Numbered from the stretch's first letter, positions 33,944 through 43,985 are shown. The stretch: DNA of 64,000 bases from Iris pallida (GCA_029216955.1 JANAVB010044017.1:5266734-5330733), one strand, 5' to 3'. A program made the numbers and translations. The notes: generated from the sequence alone by a model not told the origin.

Positions 33944-33949
33944 AATAAA
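33944..33949 (+). terminator. Poly(A) signal AATAAA of the Gyp3 antisense gene
   Basis: It lies about 95 bp after the end of the coiled-coil ORF, in T-rich DNA, just before the hairpin array. The position matches Gyp1 and Gyp2. Confidence 0.5.
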
Positions 33950-33987
33950 GACCCTTTTTCATTCCTGAATTTTATGGAAATGAAGGT

Positions 33988-34470
33988 CCTATCAGAGGTA
34001 TTATGAACGTGATATGGTGGAGTAATTCTACTGGGAATTTTTTTCTGGACTTAACATCTTTTGTGCGTCTAAAATTAGACACAGATGATAAGTTTAAGAT
34101 TGACTAACACCATCAGAGGTATTATGGACGTGGTGGTGGAAAGTCGATTAATATAAATGTTTACTCAGAGGTAATATGGACGTGGTAAATATTGCAGCGT
34201 AGAGCTACCTTACTCAGAGGCTATACGAACATGGAAAGATAGGACTCTGAGGGATCGTAAAAATGATTTAAAGGCGATAAGGACGTCGATATTTTCTTAT
34301 GGGGGTTGTAGCGATCATGGGTTGCTAAATAGGAATGTTTACTCAGAGGTAATATGAACGTGGTAAACATTAACTAAGAAGTATCTTACTCAGAGGTTAT
34401 ACGAACATGGTAAGATAAAATTTTGTAGGGACGTATAGAACAATTCAAAGGTGCGGTAGACATGATTGTT
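33988..34470 (-). repeat. Gyp3 constant-loop hairpin array
   Basis: At least six hairpins, plus a decayed seventh, share a loop that reads TCAGAGGTAATATGGACGTG on the plus strand, the complement of the Gyp1/Gyp2 loop. Stems: tatca 33990/tgata 34010; cacca 34108/tggtg 34131; aatgtttac 34156/gtaaatatt 34185; taccttac 34206/gaaagata 34234 (decayed); aatgtttac 34334/gtaaacatt 34363; tatcttac 34382/gtaagata 34410; aacaat 34439/attgtt 34465 (loop decayed). Confidence 0.88.
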
Positions 34471-34661
34471 TTCTACTGGGGGAATTATAAGGAAATGTTC
34501 TAGAGTAGCTGGGATCTTTAGGACTTGTTTGACAAAGAAATAGTTCGGGGGCATATTTTATGATCCATGTTGGGGATATAGCAACCGAGGGATGCTGAGA
34601 TTAGGATGGAACTCAGCACTTTAATCGGAGTCTACTGGAGGTAGAAAAGTACATACTAGGA

Positions 34662-35059
34662 TTAAACATAGTACTTTTTGAGAAACTTGCCGTTGATCAG
34701 CATCATTAGCAAATCTCTGTTAGGTTTTGCAAATCTGTAGGCGTCGTTAGAATACATAGACTCTACCACGAAGGGGGCCTCCTACTTGGGCTAAAATTTC
34801 TCGGCTGTCTTACGAGTCATGACCATCGGTCTTCTTACTGTTAACACGAGATCGCCTATTTGAAATGCCCTTTTTTGAACTTTTTGTTCAAGGCTCTGGA
34901 AATCCGAGCATGATATAGCTCGATGCATTATTGGACTAGAAGAGCCTTTTCGTCCAACGCTTCCAACTCTTATAGCCGACAACGTTGATTATTTTTCTCC
35001 GTCAGCTGGCTAGTGATGGCTACCCATAGAGAGGGAATCTGAATCTCTAGGGGGAGTAC
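34662..35059 (-). pseudogene. pol: Gyp3 pol: integrase C-terminal fragment
   Basis: The minus strand encodes VLPLEIQIPSLWVAITSQLTEKNNQ, ELEALDEKALLVQ, then FQIGDLVLTVRRPMVMTRKTAEKF and a tail ending NGKFLKKYYV. It aligns with the ends of Gyp1 and Gyp2 pol. It contains several stops. It ends abruptly at 35060 in the middle of the integrase, where an unrelated TGTCACTCCC sequence begins. Confidence 0.85.
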
Positions 35060-35261
35060 TGTCACTCCCGTTTTCTGTTATACGTATTTTTAGTATACGT
35101 GTACGGATTTCTGACGTTTGTCAGGTGACCCATAGTTTGACTTGTCTTGCTTAGCCTAATCCTGGTTTAATCTTGCCTTAGTTTATTTTGGTTCATCTTG
35201 GTTCGGCTTGGCTTGGTTTGGTTTTGTGTGGTTTGAGATGAGAGTGGTTGATATATAAGTC

Positions 35262-35313
<52 letters not shown>

Positions 35314-35700
35314 ATTACTTTCATTTATTTCCTTCATCTTCTCCATTACTCCTCTCCACCCATCAAAGAAACCCTAGGCAAGTGTAACTTGCTTCATGAT
35401 GGATCTCAAGTTTTATTGTTTCATTCTTTTCTTCACTTGATTCTAAGCCTCTTTAGAACTTGGAGTTTTTAGTTTCCATGGATAGATTTTTGTAGATCTA
35501 AGTTTATAATTTTTCTCAATTTTTCTTGGTTTTCATCTCTTAAATTTTATTATTTTTGAAATCCAATGGTCCTATGTTGTAGAAAATTTGATTCTACCCA
35601 ATTTAGCCCCTTGAGAGTCCCGATTTTTATTTATTTTGAGAGATTTATGGCCTTTCTAGTCCATGGGTTCTCATGAACATTTGGAGGCTGGTTGGAGAAG
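35060..35700. other. LTR-like sequence interrupting Gyp3
   Basis: TGTCACTCCCG is a typical gypsy LTR start and lies exactly where Gyp3 pol breaks, with AGTAC before it as a possible target duplication. A TATATAA box at 35252 and a (CT)n tract at about 35264-35311 follow, like an LTR promoter and leader. The other end was not found in the window. Gyp2 and Cop2 are inserted to the right. Confidence 0.45.
35264..35311. repeat. (CT)n microsatellite
   Basis: About 24 CT dinucleotides, just downstream of a TATATAA box. Confidence 0.9.
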
Positions 35701-35705
35701 ATGAG
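35701..35705. repeat. Gyp2 target site duplication, left copy
   Basis: ATGAG, repeated exactly after the 3' LTR at 47851-47855. It fixes both outer ends of Gyp2. Confidence 0.92.
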
Positions 35706-35924
35706 TGTAGAAGCATGAAAAAAGAGGGATATTGCTTTTAATTCCACATCGAAAAGGAGAAGAAGAGAGGTCTCATTCCACTCTATATATAGAGCCCTCT
35801 TGCCTCCTCTGAAAAGGGCACCAAAATAAATAAAGAAAAGGGAGCCCGTTATCTAGGGAGCCCGTTCGAGCCACAAAAAGTTGCAGTAGTTCTTCTCTTC
35901 TTCTGGGTTGGCTGCAAGTTCTTC

Positions 35925-36672
35925 ACTCGCTGTCAAGGCAAGAAAAAGTTGGATTCTGAGTACTATGCGCCTTCGCGGGCTAGTACGAAGAACTCCAAGG
36001 CGGCACGAGCTATGCTCCATCAACGTGCTATGCTAGCAGCGAAACCAGAAATGTGCGTTGAAAGTCATACGCACAGTTGATGGTAAGCTGAACAGGGTTG
36101 ACTCAGGTGCTTTGGCACCCGAAATGGGTCAACTCTCAAAGTCCCCCTTCCACTTGGGTGCATTTCATGTACTGGAACCAAGTCAGGGGACAAATCTTGC
36201 AGAGTCAAACCCATGCGCCCACGTGGACTGTGCGCATAAAGTGGGTTCCACCCGCAATACATGCTGCTCTCCTACTTATGATCTGGGCGCATTTCAGGCG
36301 CTAGAACTGGATCATGGGGCACATCACTCATACACTCACCCTGACGCTTGGCTTTGCCATACGCCTGAAGAGGGTACGAGTGTCACTCATACACTCACCC
36401 TGATGCTTGGCTTTGCCATACGCCTGAAGAGGGTACGAGTGTCAACATCTCCTCACATGATTTACGTACTGTGATCAATCACAGACGTAGATCGGTAGGG
36501 ATGACCATCATGCACAACTCACCCCTCACGGGACATACTTGTGCTACGGTCGCCATCAACTGCTGCCGCAAGACAGTGGCTCCACCACCAAGGCAGTCTG
36601 TGTTCCAGCAGTTGCAACATGATGTGCCTGTCCGACATCGTCTCAGAAACATGATGCCAATTGAAGACTTTA
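35925..36672 (+). repeat. Segment of ORF1-gag region duplicated inside the Gyp2 LTR
   Basis: This block matches the internal region 38818-39489 over its whole length: GATTCTGAGTACTATG, GATGGTAAG, GGCAGTCTGTGTTC and ATTGAAGA blocks recur in the same order and strand. It is present in the 3' LTR too (about 45370-46139), so the capture predates this insertion. A 138-codon frame (36058-36474) mirrors the internal ORF1 text (DGKLNRVDSGALAPE against DGKLYKIDSGASAPE). Confidence 0.82.
36326..36442 (+). repeat. 59-bp tandem duplication within the Gyp2 LTR
   Basis: Two adjacent copies start CACTCATACACTCACCCTGA. The 3' LTR has both copies as well (from about 45789), while the internal ORF1 relative has one. 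Confidence 0.88.
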
Positions 36673-37057
36673 TAACAGCCTACTCTTAACTTGGCCCATC
36701 ACTCAGATGTCTCAGCTAACCGTGTTGTCTCAGCTAGCCGCGTCGTCTCAGCCCGGCATGCCTGGGGCTCTTCCATCATAATGAGGCTTAGGCACATCAA
36801 ACCCAAACCATACATTCAACTTGGCACTCGATGTCGTCTTGTAGAAGAATACTACCAGCAAGCGGCTTGAACATAAACTGCTATGTCCATTCCAACTCGA
36901 CGAATCTCAGTCTTCTGAAGGAGTTCACCGTCAAAGCTTCTTCGAACAAGGAGAACCATCACCCACAGTACAACGTCTTGCCAAGGAGGAGGATCAGTCG
37001 AATCCATCTTCGTCGAGAAGTCAAGGGAGAGATAACAAAACTCTCTCAAACTGTTGC

Positions 37058-37065
37058 TATTTATA
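37058..37065 (-). promoter_or_regulatory. Antisense TATA box inside the Gyp2 LTR
   Basis: The minus strand reads TATAAATA, followed by GTTTGAGAGAG leader text and an ATG at about 37003. The 3' LTR keeps it at 46526-46533. It resembles the antisense promoters of Gyp1 and Gyp3, which lie outside their LTRs. Confidence 0.45.
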
Positions 37066-38029
37066 GGCCAGGACAAATCAAACCCATGCGCTAAGTGGCA
37101 ACCTTCCCAAAGTTAGTGCAATGAACTTATATTTATGATGATGTTTGCCCCTTCGAATTCAGCTAAGTCAGAGAGCCATCAATGCCCCGAAGAACTCAAC
37201 AGACAGACCAATAAAGATGTGCCATGTAGCAGATGCGCCGGTCAGATCCCGTGCATCATACAGACGCGCCGGTCAGTACCAAGCACCTCGTAAGGATGCG
37301 TCCCAAACGTCCCTATGCTCCTAGTGGAACGTAGAGCAATGCGCCCACTCAAAAGCTCATCGTCCATCAAAAAGCATTAAATGCTGAAGTCTGAGATGAC
37401 AACAGCCATGCCTCGATGACAGAGCAGCAACAGCTTTTTGCAGAAAACGAAGCACCGCTGACGTCAGCATCATTATTACTCTCCTCTGTCGGTTACAAGT
37501 CACGTGGCCGACCAACCACTCGTATGCGCCTCCGCAGCCATGCGCCCGAAGATTTGCATGCACCTTAAAGGCCATGCGCCTTTGACTTACTTCTGATCAC
37601 AGAAATCAAGTCGCTGCCTAGGCCTTCCCAGCCAAGTGACCAAAACATGCGCCTTACAAGCCATGCACCCGGACTGGTTCATGATTCCTAAAGATTACAA
37701 TCTAAATCTCCTCATGTGCCGGATCCCAGGCGCAGCTCATCAGATCCCTCTCCACCAAATTCGAGATCTTTGAGCCACGGACATACGCCACGTGTCTTTT
37801 GACTCAGTTCAGTCTACGAAGGGGTGCTAACCACCCAAGATCTCAGCAACCGAAGAATCCTCTCAGTCGTCATGTGTCAGCTCTTTCGCAGTACCACAGG
37901 CACAACAGGAAGGATTCAATCCCCAAATCAGGGAGCATCAACCATGCGTCCCCGCTAGCATCAACCACGTGGCGTTCCCACGACCAGGCGCATCCGACAT
38001 ATGCGCGCATGAGCAGCCAGCCTGCAAGC

Positions 38030-38037
38030 TATAAATA
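38030..38037 (+). promoter_or_regulatory. TATA box of Gyp2 5' LTR
   Basis: TATAAATA, followed by CATCAGGACACACACA leader sequence about 340 bp before the LTR end. The partner in the 3' LTR is at 47500-47507. Confidence 0.72.
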
Positions 38038-38366
38038 GAAGGATCATTCCTTCATCAGGACACACACACAGAGTCAAAGACAGACATAACAAGATCATCA
38101 AAGTTACAGAGACGCACGTCCACTCATAGAGATCGGAAGAGACACTCAAAGTCTTCTTCTCCTTCGCAAGCTCCGGCATCTAGAGCAACCCAGACCTTCA
38201 GAGAACCTAAAATCGTCGTCAGATCGTCAACGAAGTCAACGTATTACCACTCGCTCCATCGATACAGGACCCAGATAAAAACAAAAGTGTACTCCTAGGA
38301 CTACACCTAAGTCCTACATTGTAACACTGTTCTGTTTGTGATTGAAATTCTAATTCAAAGATTTTA

Positions 38367-39138
38367 ATGGCAAACAAGCTGACGACTCTGCTGGGGACCT
38401 CTTTCTCCTCCGATGAGAAAGTTGTGTCGCAATCTGATGACGTGAAGGTGGGCTCATTCCACAAGACACTAGTCGTATGCCCCAATCAACAGGCGTATGA
38501 GGAGTTCATCTCTGAAGGCAGTACAAGTCCTTCGAAGCGGCTGCCGAAGCCGAAGAAGACTCGCCAAGCCTGGGTACGTAAGGTGGAGGCCACTGGCACC
38601 ATCACTGAAGGGGATGCGCCGATGCAGCCTACCCTTCTCGCTGACGTCCTCAGTAGCCAGGATGTGCCCACGGGTGTAGCGCATCTCTCGGGAAAACGGG
38701 GTGCTGAACACATTCTCCAACCATCTCCTTCTCAGTCAAAGAAGATTCGTCGACGGAGTAGGGGCACGTCTAATACCCTGTACATGAACTCTGGTGCGCC
38801 TTAAAAGGCCTCTGTCTTTGACAGACTCACTCGCTGTCATGGCACGAATAATTTGGACTCTGAGTACTATGTGCCCCAGCGGGCTGGTACGAAGAGGTCC
38901 AAGGCAGCATGGGCTATGCGCCTCAAACGTGCTCTGCCAACGGCAAATCAGAAGCATATGCTCACAATCATGTGCGCTGCTGATGGTAAGTTGTACAAAA
39001 TTGACTCGGGTGCTTCTGCGCCAGAAACGAGCCGACCCTCAAAGTCCTTGTCTCACTTGGGCGTATCTGCTACGTTCGCAACCAAGTCGTGCAAGGCAAA
39101 TTCTGTGGTCTTGAACCCGCTACATTGGTTGTGCGTCT
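38367..39138 (+). pseudogene. Gyp2 ORF1 upstream of gag
   Basis: The ATG at 38367 lies in the last ten bases of the LTR, and the frame reads straight through the primer site (MANKLTTLLGTSFSSDEK). It stops at TAA 38802, then continues in frame (DSEYYVPQRAGTKRSKAAWAMRLKRALP ... DGKLYKIDSGASAPE) to TGA 39136. The protein is basic and Ser/Pro-rich with no domain I recognise. Tat/Ogre elements are known to have an extra ORF before gag, which fits. The second half is the part copied into the LTR. Gyp1 and Gyp3 LTRs also end ATGGCAAACA, so the start codon in the LTR end is shared by the family. Confidence 0.6.
38380..38397 (+). other. Gyp2 primer binding site (tRNA-Arg type)
   Basis: TGACGACTCTGCTGGGGA lies three bases after the LTR. 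It is one base away from TGGCGACTCTGCTGGGGA, which I recall as the tRNA-Arg-complementary site used by Tat/Ogre elements. Confidence 0.65.
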
Positions 39139-39489
39139 GAGGCTGGTTCAAGTCACTATAAATGTTGTTCCCCCACTATTGATCTGGGCGCGCCTTATGC
39201 GCTGGATCAGGGGGCGCAACATTCACTTGATCACCCCGGCGCTTGGCCTTGCCATGCGCCTGATGGGGGTGTAAAGGTGGCACTCTCTTCTAACGATTTG
39301 CGTAATGTGATCATTCACAAACGTCGGTCAGGAGAGTCGACCGACAAGCACAATGCGTCTCTTACAGGACATACCTGTGATGTGGTCACCATCAACTGTT
39401 GTTGCAAGATAGCAGTCCCACCACAAAGGCAGTCTGTGTTCTAGCGACTGCAATCGTCAACACCCCTCCGGCGTCGCCTCGGGAAGAAT

Positions 39490-41595
39490 GTGTCGATTGA
39501 AGAAGAGCCGGAACTAAAGGTTGCTTCTTGCAACGTAGTCTCTAACTCCTCATCAATTCGAAAAGCGACTAGCAACTCCTCGACCTCGTCCTCATCCAAG
39601 AGCCAGCCGTGGAAGACCAAGGTGACTGTCCCGTCCTCAGGAGTGTTTGAAGGCACCCATGCAAGAAAGAAGATTTCGGAAGAAGTAATAGCTGGGGGTA
39701 GTCAAGCCCTTGTTGATCCTCCTTCCGAAGATGAAGATATCCTCTAGAACATAGCTGGGGGTAGCCAAGACAAAACTCCAGGAGAAGTGACTCTTCTACA
39801 AGAGAGCGAGGCTGAAAGCGAAGCTTCAACCGATCCATCCACTTCCAGTTACGTCATGACAGTATATATGACGGGAGGAGGTGATACGGAGTCAGATGCT
39901 CCGCCAGCAGACCTCGTTCAGCGCATGGATACTTTGGAGGGGGGACTCAAAACCCTCTCTGCCTCCATGTAAACACTAACTCAAGCAGCGTTCGAGATAC
40001 GGACAGCTTTGGCCAGAGCACCTTCCACCAATCCGGACCCAAGAGCTAACGGGGAATCAAGTGTGCCCCTTCAACGGCCATCCTTGAATACCGATTGCCG
40101 CGAAGCACCTCGGGTATCGAAACCTTCGAATGTACAACTCCAGACTGTTCCACCTTCTCCGACTCCCAGCTCCATGGAAGACGTGGTTGAGATGATCAGG
40201 GACTTGCATGAGCGCTTCGTGTCAAAGAACAGACAAGAGGAGCGCCAGAAGATGGGGATCCCACAACCATACCCCCTCGAATGGAACAAAGTGGTCTACC
40301 CTCCCAAGTATAAATCATAAAACTTGACGCCATACGATAGGAAGGATTCTCCACGTCGTTATCTAACGTACTTCCAGTCTCAAACGGGACATCTCCCGAA
40401 GGAAGACGCGCTACTCACCAGCCTGTTTGTCGGAGCATTGAAAGGAGTGGCTTATGACTGGTACTGCAGTCTCCCTGACAACTCCATATCCTCCTTTGAT
40501 GACTTGACATGCCTCTTCCTCGATCGTTTCTACGACGGAGAAAAAAACATGACGATGGCGTCCCTTATAGAGGTACGTCAGAAGGAAAAATAAACGGTTC
40601 GAGCATTCATCGAACGATTCCGACAAGCCTACTTCAGACTGCCCCCGGGTATGCCAGAACATGCACTCATCTCCTCCTGCAGCATGAATATGCTGTCTGC
40701 GGTTAAGCTCTGGCTCAACTCCACTCCTCCTCCCGACTGGAGCTCATTGATTATTGAAGCCGAAGCAGCTGAAAAGAAGGCATACAATGCTCGCCTTCTG
40801 GGAGTCAGTTTCCCTGCCTTTGAAGATAAGAGAAAACAGCCTGCTACCAGCAACCCTGGACGTGAGACGAATGGGAAGCAGGCATTGACTATCAATGCCT
40901 CTAAAAGCGCACAAGCACCTACTCAGAAGCCTTCGCTTGCACCGAGGCCAAAAGAGGTCTATTCTTTTAATGATGAAGACACCTTGTAACTCTTCGAGAT
41001 GTTGAAGCAGGGTGATAAGATTAAATTATCGGACCCGAAGCGTCCTGACGAGGTAGAAAGAGTTAACAATCTGAGGTACTGTCACTACCATCGGTTTGTC
41101 GAACATCCAACTCAGGACTGCTACGTCCTCAAGAACTACATCCAGCACATGATCAATATGAATGTCATCTCCGTCGATTACGAGGAGAAGACAGTCTCGG
41201 CCAATCTGATGTCGCTCCAATTTGGCACCTTGTCACCAACCACATCACAAGATGGCGTCGTCCCCATCCCAAAGGCAACAGTGGAGGTTGTCAACCTACC
41301 ACCTACCCGCGACAACGTGAGTGGACTCATCCCACTCACCACATCTCGGGGAGAGATCTTATGGGTTTACCCAGACCTCGTCTCCGAAGTTACTCAACCG
41401 TGGGTACGCTCTGCCTCCAAAACTAAGGACAAGAAGATCAAGTCTTGCCGCATGGTCTCTTCCTTAGCGGAAGAGGCACTTCCTGTACAAACGCGTTTGC
41501 AGCCCAACCCGACAAAGCTGCCGTCGAGGTGGTGCCTTCCAGCACCACCCCTACTGCCCAGGAAGGGGTCCATCCAAACCTCCAGCAGCCAATAA
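39490..41595 (+). pseudogene. gag: Gyp2 gag
   Basis: One frame holds the whole region, broken by stops at 39745 (TAG), 39970, 40318, 40591 and 40987 (all TAA). The capsid-type gag domain is clear: YDRKDSPRRYLTYFQSQTG, DALLTSLFVGALKGVAYDWYCSLPDNSISSFDDL, FLDRFY, then TVRAFIERFRQAYFRLPPGMPE. A C-terminal segment with CHYHRFVEHPTQDCYVLKN fits the protease-proximal part of Tat Gag. The upstream 39490-40000 part is acidic and Ser-rich. Each stop could derive from a Gln codon by one C-to-T change. Gag would build the virus-like particle. Confidence 0.82.
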
Positions 41596-42060
41596 ACAGA
41601 AGCACGTAGAGGCCCACTTCGACAAGCCTTTGCGAAAAGAAAATGCTTCGGGGCTAGCCAAGTCCCACAACTTTGACATATTGGCGCAACTTGCCGGTAC
41701 TCCTGCTCGCTTATCTCTGTTCGAGCTTCTTCGTATTTCCAAAGACAACCGCGAAGCTCTCTGTGAAGCCTTGAAGGATGCTAAGTCCTTCATTAGTCAA
41801 TTTGCCTGAGGATATCCCAACAACATGTGCGTACTGCCATTGTGCTAAGGAGGTCATCTCCCGAGTCAATCCACTCAGGGTTCTCATAACGAAGCTGTGA
41901 TCATTGAACTCCCGACTAGCTACATGGGAAATCCTGTTGACACCGTATAACATGGTGTTTATTCTATAGAAAGCCGTCAAGGGTCAAGCTCTAGCCGACT
42001 TTTTAGCCGCGCACCCGATCCCAGAGTCCTCCAAACTCCATGAAGACATCCCGGATGAGG
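41596..42060 (+). pseudogene. pol: Gyp2 deletion junction and RNase H remnant
   Basis: Text after gag passes within about 250 bp into SRVNPLRVLITK, SRLATWEILLTPYNMVF and KAVKGQALADFLAAHP, the end of the first RNase H in Gyp1. Protease, linker and reverse transcriptase, about 2.9 kb in Gyp1, are missing. Several stops are present. The exact breakpoint lies somewhere near 41810-41860. Confidence 0.75.
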
Positions 42061-43074
42061 TCCAAGAATCAAACGTTGTCGAAGAAAACTCCGTCTGGCA
42101 GGAGTTTTTTGATGGTACTTCGAGAACAGGCCCCAAAGGCCAAATTATCGTAGGAGTGGGGCTGGTCTTAGTCTCCCCCGATCAGCTGGTCATCCAGCGT
42201 GCTTACTCCCTTTCAAAGCTGTCTCCAACAATGTTGCCAAGTACAACGCTCTCATCATGGGACTCCAGTTGGCACGACAACTGAGGGTGGATCATCTGGA
42301 AGCTTATGGTGACTCAAAACTCGTCGTTAACCAGCTCCGAGGGCAGTACGAAGTGCGTTATGAAGATATGGTTCCTTACCATGAAGTTGCATTAAATATT
42401 ATCTCATCCTTCACAAAGTTCTTCATAGAACACGTACCTCGATTACAAAACCTGGAGGCTGACGCTCTGGCTGGCCTCGCAGCCTCATTAGCGGCACCCC
42501 TCGGGACTCAACACTATGTCATGGTAGTTGGTCGAGACTTGGTCTGTCCTAAAAACAACCTATGCACACAAATGGCCCATACCATGACGATAAGTGCTGG
42601 TGTTAATGTCCGAGACTGGAAGTTCCCATTCATCGACTTCGCTGTCCATGGAATTCTCCCAGAAGACCCGAAAGAAGCCGTCTCTGACAGAAGGCGTTCC
42701 CTTCGATTTTATTATGATACAGCTACTAAAACGCTGTACCGACGTTCCTACGATGGACTTCTCATTCGATGTCTATCCAACGAAGAAGCAGCCGAAGCCC
42801 TTCGGGAAGCTCATGATAGGACTTGCAGGACTCATCAACCTGGCCCTAAGTTGCAGGATCGACTGCGACGCATGGGTTACTACTGGCCAACTATGGCAGC
42901 CGACACCGTCGACTATGCTAAAAAGTGCCATGCTTGCCAGCTTCACGTCGACTTTATCCATACACCATCGGAACCACTACATCCTACGGTCGCCTCCTGG
43001 CCCTTTGAAGCTTGGGGCATGGACATTGTGGGACCTATCATCCCTCCTTCATCGAGGGGACACCGCTTTCTCCA
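42061..43074 (+). pseudogene. pol: Gyp2 pol: archaeal-type RNase H and integrase zinc domain
   Basis: The frame from 42257 shows MGLQLARQLRVDHLEAYGDSKLVVNQLRGQYEV and IEHVPRLQNLEADALAGLAASLA (second RNase H). The integrase zinc region (EAHDRTCRTHQPGPKLQDRLRRMGYYWPTMAADTVDYAKKCHACQ) and the first catalytic Asp (GMDIVGPI) follow. The start of this RNase H is in a shifted frame before 42257. A deletion of about 22 bp relative to Gyp1 follows GHRF at about 43070 and shifts the frame. Confidence 0.85.
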
Positions 43075-43850
43075 AATGGGCAGAAGCAGTTCCACTGACG
43101 GAAGTGAAAAGCTCTAGGGTGATCAGCTTCATCAAGCATCATGTCATCTACCATTTCGGGGTACCCTGTAGGATTATCTACGAAAATGGTCCACAGTTTA
43201 TCAGCCATGTTTTTAGCAGATTCTATGACAAGAATTATATTCAGAACGTGGCATCAACTGCCTAAAATCCGGCAGCGAACGGATTAGCCGAGGATTTTAA
43301 CAAGACTATCGTCAGGCTACTCAAAAAGCTCATGTCATCCAACAAACGTGACTGGGACAAAAAGCTCGGCAAATGCCTTTGGGCCTACTGTACAACGGTA
43401 CGGACTCCGACGGGCAACACACCATTCTCCTTAGTCTATGGGAGCGAAGTGGTACTGCCTCTCAAGATCCAGATACCCTCACTCCATGTAGCAATCAAAA
43501 ACCAATTAGCAGAAGAAGACGATCAACGCCACCGTCTGCGAGAATTGGAGGCACTTAACGAAAAACGTCTCCTAGTCCAGCAGCGTATTGAACTCTATCA
43601 AGCCCGTATATCACAGGCTTTCAATAAAAAGGTCAAGCAGAGGACTTTCCAAGTAGGCGACCTGGTCCTGGCAGTCAGGAGGCCGATGGTGTTGACTCAC
43701 AAGACACCAGGAAAGTTCGAGCCCAAGTCAGAGGGACCTTTCATCATAGAGACGGTACACTCAAACGGTGCTTACCGTCGCGCCCGACCAAACGGGGACT
43801 TGTTTATGATGCCCATCAACGTCAAGTTTCTAAAGAAGTACTACTTTTGA
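43070..43850 (+). pseudogene. pol: Gyp2 pol: integrase core and C-terminus
   Basis: After the frameshift the core continues FSKWAEAVPLTEVKSS. The second catalytic residue is changed: YENGPQF stands where Gyp1 has HDNGPQF, so Asp became Glu. The third (NGLAEDFNK) remains. A stop lies at 43264. The tail (LWAYCTTVRTPTGNTPFSLVYGSEVVLPLK ... TFQVGDLVLAVRRPM ... FLKKYYF) is intact to the natural TGA at 43848. The enzyme would be inactive. Confidence 0.88.
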
Positions 43851-43985
43851 CATCTTTCAGATATGTACTTCCATCTCTACCTAGCAAGGGAATCAGTAGA
43901 CCTGATCATCAGAGCTCACGTACACCTCCCTTTCATAAAATCTTATGCTTTTGGAACCCAGTTGTTCCATGGCATTCTATCTCCA

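Larger units (their letters stand above)
23949..35059 (-). mobile_element. Gyp3: Tat-type gypsy element, truncated, split by a solo LTR
   Basis: Read on the minus strand: the end of pol, a hairpin array, an antisense gene (on the plus strand), the polypurine tract and the 3' LTR. Everything upstream of the pol C-terminus is missing at 35060, where a TGTCACTCCC sequence begins. A 3.8-kb solo LTR sits inside. Confidence 0.85.
35706..38376 (+). repeat. Gyp2 5' LTR (2671 bp)
   Basis: It runs from TGTAGAAGCATG to AATGGCAAACA. It differs from the 3' LTR at about 17 of 150 sampled positions (37201-37350 against 46681-46830), mostly transitions, so the insertion is old. A 16-bp GGGAGCCCGTTATCTA-type duplication near 35840 is absent from the 3' LTR. 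Words with ATGCGCC are scattered through it. Confidence 0.92.
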
